Under the pieces are notes generated by a model. The model did not search any database. It saw only the letters and a program-made list of their open reading frames with translations, and was not told the DNA's origin. Positions 24,147 to 32,691 of a DNA stretch of 56,454 nt are shown here, piece after piece. The DNA is taken from contig JBPRGG010000093.1 in assembly GCA_051418075.1 (NCBI GenBank), positions 1-56,454 of the forward strand, read 5' to 3'. Each line of letters opens with the position of its first letter. Position 1 is the stretch's first letter. The DNA is from JBPRGG01 sp051418075. GTDB taxonomy: Bacteria > Bacteroidota > Bacteroidia > Cytophagales > Cyclobacteriaceae. The translations under genes were made by a program, and so were the position numbers.

Positions 24147-25565
24147 ATGATCAAAAGCAAATGGATTTCTGTTTTTGTATTTCTTTTTTTATTGGCTTGT
24201 CAAAGTCCCGAACCTGCCCCACCCCCTAATATTGTTTATATCAATATAGATGACCTGGGCTATAAAGACCTGGGATTCATGGGTAGTAAGTACTATGAAA
24301 CACCTAACCTGGATCAACTGGCAAGCCAGGGCATGATTTTTACCCAGGCTTATGCTGCAGCATCCAATTGCGCACCCAGCCGGGCCGGATTGATGTCGGG
24401 TTTCTATTCACCCCGTCACCGGATTTATACAGTAGGAAATTCTGATCGTGGAGACAACCGCACCAGAAAGATCATTCCAGTGCCTAATCAGGAAACTTTG
24501 GCAGATTCCATCCGCACTCTGGCAGAAATGCTTCAGGATCAGGGCTATATTACGGCCAGCCTGGGTAAGTGGCACCTGGGTCAGACACCGGTTAATCAGG
24601 GGTTTGACCTCAATGTGGCAGGTTCACACCGGGGAAACCCGGGAAAGGATGGATATTTTAGTCCCTACAATGTTGATCATTTAAATGACGGGCCGGAGGG
24701 AGAATACCTTACCGACCGGCTAACGGATGAAGCCATTGATTTTTTGCATACTTATCAGGATTCCAGTTTTTTCCTCTATCTGCCTTACTATACCGTGCAT
24801 ACCCCTTTGATGGGCAAGCCGGAACTGGTGAATAAGTATCGGCAAAAACCGGATGAACCAGGGCAATCCAATCCAGTGTACGGAGCCATGGTAACAGCTA
24901 TGGATCAAAATATCGGCCGGTTATTAAACACCCTGGATCAACTGGATCTAACAGAAAAAACGCTGTTAATCTTTACTTCAGATAATGGTGGAATCCGGGC
25001 GGTATCCTCTCAGGCTCCGCTACGGGCAGGCAAGGGTTCTTACTATGAAGGAGGCATAAGGGTTCCACTGGTTATTCGCTGGCCTGATCAGGTGGAGGCT
25101 GGTAGTATTTGTGAAGTCCCGGTAATCAATCTGGATTTTTATCCCACCATTGCCCGTATTTTACAAGTAGAAAGTCTGCCCCATCTGGATGGCCTGGATA
25201 TTTCTCCCATTTGGCAGGGCGGCACTATCCCTGATCGGGAGCTTTACTGGCATTTCCCCATTTACCTGCAAGCCTACAGTACTCAAATGGATGATGGCCG
25301 TGATCCACTTTTTCGTACAAGGCCGGGAACTGTGATCCGAAAAGGTGACTGGAAACTTCATTTATACTATGAGGACCAGGGAATTGAACTTTACAATCTT
25401 GCCATGGATCCGGGAGAAAGAAATAACCTGGTTTTTCAGCATCCGGATAAAGTTCAGGAATTAAACCAGTCCCTGGTAAAATGGATGCAGGAAATGGATG
25501 CCCCCATCCCATTACAACCTAATCCGGAATATGACAGCATGTATGAATCATCTATTATAGATTAA
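24147..25565 (+). CDS. Sulfatase lipoprotein (type I)
   Basis: This 472-residue sulfatase begins at the ATG at 24147 (a TTG lies just before it). It has a lipobox LLAC (Cys18), the core opening NIVYINIDDLGYKDLG with Asp35-Asp36, and the formylglycine signature CAPSR at 75-79 (Cys75). GKWHLG, TSDNGG and a C-terminal region with HFPIY complete the family picture. It should hydrolyse sulfate esters in the periplasm or at the cell surface after formylglycine maturation; the maturation enzyme is not in the window. The substrate class is not assigned. It follows the Tat aldo/keto reductase by 35 bases. Confidence 0.9.
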   Translation: MIKSKWISVFVFLFLLACQSPEPAPPPNIVYINIDDLGYKDLGFMGSKYYETPNLDQLASQGMIFTQAYAAASNCAPSRAGLMSGFYSPRHRIYTVGNSDRGDNRTRKIIPVPNQETLADSIRTLAEMLQDQGYITASLGKWHLGQTPVNQGFDLNVAGSHRGNPGKDGYFSPYNVDHLNDGPEGEYLTDRLTDEAIDFLHTYQDSSFFLYLPYYTVHTPLMGKPELVNKYRQKPDEPGQSNPVYGAMVTAMDQNIGRLLNTLDQLDLTEKTLLIFTSDNGGIRAVSSQAPLRAGKGSYYEGGIRVPLVIRWPDQVEAGSICEVPVINLDFYPTIARILQVESLPHLDGLDISPIWQGGTIPDRELYWHFPIYLQAYSTQMDDGRDPLFRTRPGTVIRKGDWKLHLYYEDQGIELYNLAMDPGERNNLVFQHPDKVQELNQSLVKWMQEMDAPIPLQPNPEYDSMYESSIID

Positions 25566-25734
25566 CAGGTTTCCCCTTGAGGTAGAGGGCTGGCTTTATA
25601 AATGACCCCATATTTCCGGAATAAGCACTTCCTTTGTCATTTGATCGATGGCCTTCAAAAAATTAGCCGATTGGCAAAACATTTGATTTATACAAAAAGT
25701 AGATTGCCCTGGTAAATATCCTTATTTCCAGAAC

Positions 25735-25887
25735 ATGAAATTAAAACCCAGTAAAGAACTGATAGAATTAAATGAAAAAATGAAAGTACTCAGGGAAAAG
25801 ATGAAAAACATGATCAGCCATATCAAAAAGGAAAAACCACATCAGGAGGATAATCAGACTGACCTTCATGAACATAGATTTTCCTGA
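25735..25887 (+). CDS. Possible 50-residue coiled-coil protein
   Basis: A frame from ATG 25735 to TGA 25887 encodes 50 residues, starting MKLKPSKELIELNEKMK and ending LHEHRFS. It is strongly charged and predicted to form one amphipathic helix from about 5 to 35, then a polar tail. It lies in an otherwise empty 348-base spacer between the second sulfatase and the convergent WG-repeat gene. Amino-acid usage looks protein-like, but I recognise no family and found no exact TAnnTTTG box before it. Confidence 0.4.
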   Translation: MKLKPSKELIELNEKMKVLREKMKNMISHIKKEKPHQEDNQTDLHEHRFS

Positions 25888-25913
25888 CCAAAGTCCGTTA
25901 ACCAAAACCTGTT

Positions 25914-28235
25914 TTATTTCAAAATATCCTCTTTGGGAAGCGTTTTCCATTGTGGTTTTTCTGCCACCAGATAGAGCTCATTATAAGGATCATATTTGAT
26001 CATCCTGAACATCAATGGTATTACACTTACGCCATCATTGGTCACCAAGCCATACCTCTCCCCCCGTCTGATGATGACATAACCGTTCTTCAGGTCGGTT
26101 ACCTGATCGTATTTGGGGAATACCATTTCCTGTCCATCCTGTCCTATAATACCGTATTCATCATGTTTGAAGCTGATGAACCTGTTGTTAGGGGTGCGGT
26201 ATAAACTGTCAAAACCAATATTAAGAACCTCCACACCTTGCTGATTGATCAAGCCATATTTATCATTCTTTTGAACAATGGCCAATCCATTTTCAAATGG
26301 CCAGACCTGATCATAAAGGGGCTGTACCTTCAGTCTTTCAATCTTATCCACAAAACCCCACCTACCCAGCAACTGCACAGCGGCAAATCCTTCACTGTAG
26401 GGGCGGATGGAGTCATACCGGTTGGCTATACGCAGATCACCATTTGGGTCTACAAAACCATACTTATCATTCATCTTCACCCCAATAAAATTTTCACTAA
26501 TGGTATACAGATCCTGAAATTCCCGGTCTTCAGTCAGGATATTTCCGCTTTTAGTCATGATGCCGAACAAGCCTTCCTTACTAAAAGTATAAATGGTATC
26601 ATCCTGCAAAGTAGAAATGTGATCATATCTGGCATCCAGTAAAACATTTCCCCGAAAGTCAAGTAAACCTAACTTACCATCCTGGCGAATTTCCAGGATG
26701 TCATGCACTCTTTTTTTAAGCTGATTGGAAGTACAATAGATCTGCTTTCCTGCCTGATTGATCAGAGAATTACAAAACCTGGAACTCGAAATATAGGTAT
26801 CGTGGCCCAGGTAACTAATTTCCCCGGGTTGGGGCATTACCAGCCACTCACCTTGCGAGCCAATTATTCCCTGTTGATCCAAAAAAGACACCTTAATATT
26901 TCCATCCGATAATAGTTGCAGGCTATCGAATTTACAGGATGTCACCTTTTGACCATATTTGTCAATCAGACCCCAGTAGTTGTTATTTTTAACCCCAAAG
27001 AAATAGGGATCCAACGATACTACATCATGATATTCTGGTGCATTAATGGTATCTTTGTCATGGTTCAGGATCGACCAGAATATTTTTTTTCCCCGCACCC
27101 TGCCGATATAAAAAAAATTATCTTCAATTTTGACAGTATCGTATACAGGATCTAAAATGACCTCTCCATTTTTATCAATAAGACCTATTTTTCGATCTTT
27201 ATACAACAAAGCATACTGATCCTGAAATGTACCGATCTGCAGACCGGATAAGTCTGTGATCTGGTTTCCCTTCAGGTCAATCAGCACCTCATTATCCTTG
27301 ACCATGGCTTTCAGCACATCTTTACCAATTGGAGATACATTGTCATAAGATAAGCTGTTTAATCGTTGATTTTTATGGTTGTATAAAGACCAGGTAGGAT
27401 AAGAGAGGGTATTTAGAGACTGGTCCTGATTGATTGTGATTTTTTTATATTGGGTCGGTAGTAACACCTTGCCTTCCTGATTTATCAGCCCCACTTTTCC
27501 ACCTTTTTCAATAACCTGGTAGTCCTGGTTCAGGGCATAAATACTATCATACAGAAAACCGGAAAGCTCCTCTAGCTTCCCATTGTAAAATGCTGCATGC
27601 GCTTTAAAATCAATTACAGAAAACTTATCCAAGCCAATGGGATATATGATTTGATATTGAAAAGGGAGGACAATTTTATCTTTCCAGGTAATCAATCCGT
27701 AAGAGATCTTATCCTTTTTAACCGAGGCAATCAGGTAATCTGAATTGATTTCAAGGTTATTATACTTAAAAGATACCTGTGTATTTCCATTCGTGTCAAT
27801 GATGCCAAAAAACAGGTCATTTGAATACCTGCCAAGTTTGGATGCAATGATATACTTCTGGTTGAAAGGCGTAATGGTGGCAAAAATAGGATCAACGATC
27901 TTTTCATTTTTAATATTGATCAATCCCCATAAATTGTCTTTTTTATAACCTACTACATTATTGATCACCATAGGCAATCCTTTAGACCAACCCAGGTCAT
28001 CATATTGCACCGGGATCACAAGTTCTCCCTTCTGGTTAGCCAATCCTTTTTTATTATCTTTTTCCACAACTGAAAATTCCCGGTCAGACAATTTCATATC
28101 TTCAGCCTTTGACTGACCGGAAAATATCAAGACCAGAATGATAGTAGCCAGAAATCGCTTTTTCAGAAGTAAAGAAAAATATATTAATACATGATCTAAA
28201 AGATGAATTTTTTTAATTAAAGAAATGAATTTCAT
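25914..28235 (-). CDS. Exported WG-repeat protein
   Basis: This 773-residue protein is built almost entirely of WG-type beta repeats. At least fourteen copies are visible (for example WGLINIKNEKIVDP, KVGLINQEGKVLLP, WGLIDKYGQKV, YGFVDPNGDLRI, WGFVDKIERLKV, YGLINQQGVEVL). A hydrophobic segment at about 29-40 ending in GQSKAED looks like a signal peptide whose true start may be later than the ATG used here. WG repeats form propeller-like or solenoid surfaces of unknown ligand. It is co-oriented with the large type IX-secreted protein upstream (157-base gap). Confidence 0.87.
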   Translation of the reverse strand: MKFISLIKKIHLLDHVLIYFSLLLKKRFLATIILVLIFSGQSKAEDMKLSDREFSVVEKDNKKGLANQKGELVIPVQYDDLGWSKGLPMVINNVVGYKKDNLWGLINIKNEKIVDPIFATITPFNQKYIIASKLGRYSNDLFFGIIDTNGNTQVSFKYNNLEINSDYLIASVKKDKISYGLITWKDKIVLPFQYQIIYPIGLDKFSVIDFKAHAAFYNGKLEELSGFLYDSIYALNQDYQVIEKGGKVGLINQEGKVLLPTQYKKITINQDQSLNTLSYPTWSLYNHKNQRLNSLSYDNVSPIGKDVLKAMVKDNEVLIDLKGNQITDLSGLQIGTFQDQYALLYKDRKIGLIDKNGEVILDPVYDTVKIEDNFFYIGRVRGKKIFWSILNHDKDTINAPEYHDVVSLDPYFFGVKNNNYWGLIDKYGQKVTSCKFDSLQLLSDGNIKVSFLDQQGIIGSQGEWLVMPQPGEISYLGHDTYISSSRFCNSLINQAGKQIYCTSNQLKKRVHDILEIRQDGKLGLLDFRGNVLLDARYDHISTLQDDTIYTFSKEGLFGIMTKSGNILTEDREFQDLYTISENFIGVKMNDKYGFVDPNGDLRIANRYDSIRPYSEGFAAVQLLGRWGFVDKIERLKVQPLYDQVWPFENGLAIVQKNDKYGLINQQGVEVLNIGFDSLYRTPNNRFISFKHDEYGIIGQDGQEMVFPKYDQVTDLKNGYVIIRRGERYGLVTNDGVSVIPLMFRMIKYDPYNELYLVAEKPQWKTLPKEDILK

Positions 28236-28392
28236 TCAACTGCTCCCTTGTCTTATGTTAATTGTATGATAAACAATAATACAGTACAAATAGGAAAATT
28301 TAAACTATTTTTCCAAGAAAATATCTGATAAACATACAGTTAACGTAAGGATTATATGAATCTTGCTGTAAACCAGGGCAAATTCAGCTGAA

Positions 28393-31300
28393 TTACCGGA
28401 TCACATGAAGGTATCCATTGCAGTGATGCTGATCAGCAAATGTGACTACATAATAATAGACACCATTGGAAAGATCCGTGGCAGACCAATTATTCTGATA
28501 ATTTTCATTTTGATAGACCAGGTTACCCCACCGGTTAAAAACCTCCAGTCCTACCAGATCATGGGTATTCACGATTAAGAATTGATTGGCCTCATCTCCA
28601 TTAGGCGTAATTACATTGGGAATTTCCTGGTTATTCACAGTTACTTCCCTGATTTTCTGATTAGAACACTGCTGCTGAAATGCTGTCAATGATATGCTAT
28701 ATTCCCCTTCCTTTTCATATTTGTAAACCGGGTTCTCTTCTACGGAGGTAAGCCCATTACCGAAATCCCAAAAATAACGTTCTGCCCTCTGGCTTAAATT
28801 GACCAGTGAAATATCCGGCAGATCGATACAATCAAAAGATTTGTTGACTTCAAAATCAACCAGAATTTCCGGTATTACTGCAATGGTAACTGAGTCTGTA
28901 TACCGGCAACCATTTTGGTCCAGGGCTTCCAGGTAAAAAGTGGTGGTACTGTCGGGCCGGGCCAGAGGATTGGCAGATTGTTCATTGCTCAGGAATTCTG
29001 CCGGACCCCATTGATAGCTGATCCCACCGGTAGCAGTAAGCAACTTATCCTGACCAAAACAGATGGTATCTGAAGGACTTATAGAAAAATCCTGATCAAA
29101 CACGCTGATAAACCCGGTGGCAATATCCAGCCGCTGGCAGGTATTGTTATCATAGGCTATCAGTGTGACCTGGTAAATGCCCGGTTCTTCATAAGTTGTC
29201 ACTACGCTATCAGGCTGATTGGAGGTCAGTCCATTACCAAATTCCCAGAAAAAAGACCTGCCGCCCAAACTTTGATTAATGAACATGACTTCCAGGGGAA
29301 AACATCCTTCCCTTAAACCGGGCTGATCACCCACCGGGGAATTGGTAGTAAAAGCCGCTCCTAAAGAAGCTAAATCAAACTTAAAGGCAGCATTATTACA
29401 ATTTTCACTGTTATTGACTCTGGACCAGGCTCCTTCGGTAGTAGGGAAGTCCGAATTGCCCCCGCTGAAGCATCCGGCACATACGGCCTGGTATACAATA
29501 CCCCGTTTATCAAATCGGCTGGTACCACCGTCCACATGTTCCCCTGGAAAGGCATTCCCACCAAAAAAAGTAGCATACATCAGTGCCTGAGCATTCTGAT
29601 GCAGTACCATCAGATAAAAATCGGATCCATCAGTTTCTGATTGAAAGGCATTTCGGGTAACCGGCAGGTTTTCAGTGCTTCCGCCTATATAGTTGGTCAC
29701 CAAACCCTGAAAAATGGGGCTGTTAATATTGCCACCCCAACCGCTGACAAACAGGTTTCCACATTCATTGACCAGGAAAGCAGTGAGTGAGATATCAGGA
29801 CTGCCTGATCCTGAGCCAAATACAGTAGAAAAGCAGTTATCATCAAGTGTTAGGGTGGGGGTCAGTTTTTGAATGAACTGGCCACTATTGGCCACCGAAT
29901 ATAAGGTTCTGTTTGGTATTGATTTAACCGGATATGCTCCCTGGGTCTGACCCAGCAGGTAAATGTATCCCTGATGATCCAGATCTATAAAATAAACCTG
30001 GTCATAAGCCTGTGTACCAATATAGCTGCTGTATTTTATGGCAGGGATGTTTTGATCAATAGCCACTACAAATCCATCAATATCCCCCGGTTTATCTGCT
30101 TGCAAGACCGAACTGGTGGTAAAAAAATCAGTGCTCCTGGTTCCCCCTGCCACATAAACAGTACCGGAATCATTGATTTTAACAGAATAGGCAGCATCCG
30201 TATTGTCACCGCCAAGATAACTGCTCCAGATCAATTGTGACAGATCCGGGCTCATTTTAAAAACCACCCCATCGTGAGTGCCTCCACCGAAACTATCTTG
30301 AAAAGGATTTTGCAGAGGAAAGTCTTCTGAGTTGGTATTGGAAGCCACATAAACATAATCGTTCTGATCCACCAGCACATCGCCCCGAAACTGATCACCG
30401 TAGTTTTTCACCAGGGGATTCAGGGTATAGTTGATACCATCATTGGCGGTTCCCCCCAGATAAGTAGCAGATATCAACTGGTTTCCCTCAGCACTCAATT
30501 TGGCCAGGTAGATATCCGATCCGTTGCTGTATTGCACCCCATTCAGTGCCTGGCTGGGACTACCTCCTTTGAAAATGGTGTCATAGGCATTTTTGATGGG
30601 AAAATCCGGCGAGCTGGTGGTTCCAAAGATCAGTAATTCACCCTGATTATTAACAATAAGGCTTTGGGGAGTTTCAGCAAAACTTCCTCCCAGGTAGGTG
30701 GCGTATTCCAGTTGGGTCCCGGTGGAATCATACTTCAGGATAGCCACATCCCAGATGCCATCAAATTGCTGCTGATAGGCCCCCAGGGTAACAGGAAAAC
30801 CAAAATCATTAACAATTCCTCCGGAATACAGATTTCCTGCTTCATCAAAAGTAGCTGTATTGCCCCAGTTGTCAGCTACAGATCCGGAAAAAGTAGAAAA
30901 GATCAGGATTGGATCAATCACCAGGGTTTTATCGGGGTCGTATCCCTGATTGAATTTAAACGAAACCTCATCCTGATCCAGTTGATATGAGCATTGAAGG
31001 GCCATGGTATCCTGTTGATCCAGCTGATAAGCCAATGGGATTTGCTCCTTCAGAGTACTAAAAATGGTGCCGATCTGTAACTGGTGATCTTGCAGGTGAA
31101 CCTGATCCACACCTTTATACCTGAGCCTGATCTGGTTAGGGTCGGCTCCCTTTTTTATAATAAAATCATATTTCAAATGACCCCGGTCCTGGTAGAGCTT
31201 CAGGTCTATGCCGGAATAAATATTTTGCATGATCACTGCCTGGTAGGCTTTGACCCCGGAAGCCCAACCTGAAGGTTCACTCCCTTTAAAATAATTATAG

Positions 31301-31752
31301 GTTTCCGGATAGGCTGCTATTCCCAGAACTTTCACAGCGGAATTGGCCCGGGTAAACTCTACTTTAAAGGCATGCATATCTACCTGTTCAACTGCCTCAG
31401 AAAGATCTGGATTGGTTATGTTGGCCCTTCCCTGTGTATGATTTCTCTTTTGATCTTCACAGGTATGGCAGTCATGTTTATGACTGATTTTTTCCCGGTC
31501 ATAAAAAGAATAGACCAGACCATCATCTATTATATATAATTTACCTCCCGGAATGTCGGCCCGGAAAAGGACCTCCGGATCCCATTGATTTTTATTTTCA
31601 ATAAATTTCAAACCGGTTTCCATCCTGGCCGGTTTATAGTCTTTTGTTTTACCGGTATGACCCATCCAGCCTAATCCAAGTAAAATAACTAACAGGCCAT
31701 TTTTAACAAGTTGATCCAATTTCTTCGCTTTTGCCAGTTTTTGATTAATCAA
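28393..31752 (-). CDS. Large SBBP/PKD protein with type IX secretion C-terminal domain
   Basis: This protein of about 1119 residues has in order: a signal peptide (hydrophobic GLLVILLGLGWMG), a DUF7948-like head (FIENKNQWDPEVLFRADIPG), a series of SBBP beta-propeller repeats (ATYLGGS, SATYLGGTAND, SSYLGGDNTDAA and others, about 290-770), two PKD domains (each with FFWEFGNGLTS or YFWDFGNGLTS) around an Ig-like stretch, and a C-terminal type-B sorting domain (NVITPNGDEANQF, VFNRWGNLVYQ, NGVYYYV). The C-terminus marks it for export by the gliding/type IX machinery. The start is uncertain: the frame opens at a TTG that is part of a TAAATTTG box, and TTG 31719 gives a tidier signal peptide. Likely a surface adhesin. 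Confidence 0.9.
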   Translation of the reverse strand: MINQKLAKAKKLDQLVKNGLLVILLGLGWMGHTGKTKDYKPARMETGLKFIENKNQWDPEVLFRADIPGGKLYIIDDGLVYSFYDREKISHKHDCHTCEDQKRNHTQGRANITNPDLSEAVEQVDMHAFKVEFTRANSAVKVLGIAAYPETYNYFKGSEPSGWASGVKAYQAVIMQNIYSGIDLKLYQDRGHLKYDFIIKKGADPNQIRLRYKGVDQVHLQDHQLQIGTIFSTLKEQIPLAYQLDQQDTMALQCSYQLDQDEVSFKFNQGYDPDKTLVIDPILIFSTFSGSVADNWGNTATFDEAGNLYSGGIVNDFGFPVTLGAYQQQFDGIWDVAILKYDSTGTQLEYATYLGGSFAETPQSLIVNNQGELLIFGTTSSPDFPIKNAYDTIFKGGSPSQALNGVQYSNGSDIYLAKLSAEGNQLISATYLGGTANDGINYTLNPLVKNYGDQFRGDVLVDQNDYVYVASNTNSEDFPLQNPFQDSFGGGTHDGVVFKMSPDLSQLIWSSYLGGDNTDAAYSVKINDSGTVYVAGGTRSTDFFTTSSVLQADKPGDIDGFVVAIDQNIPAIKYSSYIGTQAYDQVYFIDLDHQGYIYLLGQTQGAYPVKSIPNRTLYSVANSGQFIQKLTPTLTLDDNCFSTVFGSGSGSPDISLTAFLVNECGNLFVSGWGGNINSPIFQGLVTNYIGGSTENLPVTRNAFQSETDGSDFYLMVLHQNAQALMYATFFGGNAFPGEHVDGGTSRFDKRGIVYQAVCAGCFSGGNSDFPTTEGAWSRVNNSENCNNAAFKFDLASLGAAFTTNSPVGDQPGLREGCFPLEVMFINQSLGGRSFFWEFGNGLTSNQPDSVVTTYEEPGIYQVTLIAYDNNTCQRLDIATGFISVFDQDFSISPSDTICFGQDKLLTATGGISYQWGPAEFLSNEQSANPLARPDSTTTFYLEALDQNGCRYTDSVTIAVIPEILVDFEVNKSFDCIDLPDISLVNLSQRAERYFWDFGNGLTSVEENPVYKYEKEGEYSISLTAFQQQCSNQKIREVTVNNQEIPNVITPNGDEANQFLIVNTHDLVGLEVFNRWGNLVYQNENYQNNWSATDLSNGVYYYVVTFADQHHCNGYLHVIR

Positions 31753-31757
31753 ATTTA
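31750..31757 (-). promoter_or_regulatory. -7-like box TAAATTTG overlapping the TTG start of the SBBP/PKD gene
   Basis: On the minus strand TAAATTTG matches TAnnTTTG exactly and its last three bases are the first possible start codon of the gene. If it is the promoter, transcription starts inside the frame and the real start is downstream. No -33 TTG was found at 19-20 bases, so the box may be chance. Confidence 0.35.
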
Positions 31758-31836
31758 ATAGTTAAAGAATCATTTTTTATGAACTTCTGGTAAAACTATA
31801 CGTTATTTTTCAAAAAAAAATGATGAGGTTATTTAT

Positions 31837-32595
31837 ATGACACAACAAAGAATAAAATGGTTGAAGTCTGTAGTTATTGTTTGGCCCCTGATTTTGCTGA
31901 TCCATTGCAGTAATCCAGAGGATGCTGAATCGATCATCAATAAAACCATTGAAAGACATGGTGGCAGCCTTTATCAGCAGTCTGAAATAGCATTTAATTT
32001 CAGGAATGCCCATTATATTATCAACCGTCAGGGTGGAAAATATAGCTACCAAAAGAAATTCCTGAAAGAACAGGATAGCGTTCATGATGTGCTGGATAAT
32101 GAATCTTTTAGCCGGACCTTAAATGGACAACCACTTCCTTTATCCACTGAGGACATCACCCGTTATTCAAATTCCCTGAATGGGGTAGTATATTTTGCTT
32201 TATTACCATTTAAATTAAATGATGAGTCGGTGAATAAGCAACTCCTGGGAACCAATCAGATCAAAGGTGAGCCCTATTATAAAATTAAAGTGACCTTCGA
32301 TCAGCAGGGAGGAGGTGAAGATCATCAGGATGAATTCATTTATTGGATACACCAGGACCATTACACCATGGATTACCTGGCATACAGCTTTAAGGAAGAT
32401 CAACCAGGTATCAGGTTCAGAGAAGCGGTGAATCAAAGGGAAGTGAATGGCATATTGCTGGCCGATTTTATCAACTATAAAACGGATCCTGATCAACCAT
32501 TAACGCACTTGGATAGCCTTTTTGAGTCAGAAAGACTGGAAAAGGTATCGGAGATCATATTAGAAGATATCCGCGTAGCTCCACTTTCACCATGA
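31837..32595 (+). CDS. DUF6503-family lipoprotein
   Basis: This 252-residue protein has a hydrophobic leader ending LIHC (Cys24), a loose lipobox. The mature part (ESIINKTIERHGGSLYQQSE near 30-49, then an antiparallel beta pattern with KIKVTF and DEFIYWIH) fits the DUF6503 group of Bacteroidota envelope proteins, which resemble outer-membrane lipoprotein-sorting folds. The ligand is unknown. It is divergent from the large type IX-secreted protein across 84 bases, and precedes the AsmA-like gene by about 96 bases. Confidence 0.78.
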   Translation: MTQQRIKWLKSVVIVWPLILLIHCSNPEDAESIINKTIERHGGSLYQQSEIAFNFRNAHYIINRQGGKYSYQKKFLKEQDSVHDVLDNESFSRTLNGQPLPLSTEDITRYSNSLNGVVYFALLPFKLNDESVNKQLLGTNQIKGEPYYKIKVTFDQQGGGEDHQDEFIYWIHQDHYTMDYLAYSFKEDQPGIRFREAVNQREVNGILLADFINYKTDPDQPLTHLDSLFESERLEKVSEIILEDIRVAPLSP

Positions 32596-32691
32596 TCCTT
32601 TTAACTATTATGGTCAGGATAAATACCGAACCATGAGTTTCTTTCGTTAAAAAATAAAATTTAATCGGTTAAATTTAAAACAGGTACATCT

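Noticed and set aside
28393..31752. The repeats in the large secreted protein as a DNA repeat array or CRISPR
   Set aside because: They are protein-level SBBP and PKD repeats with variable DNA sequence and no regular spacer pattern.
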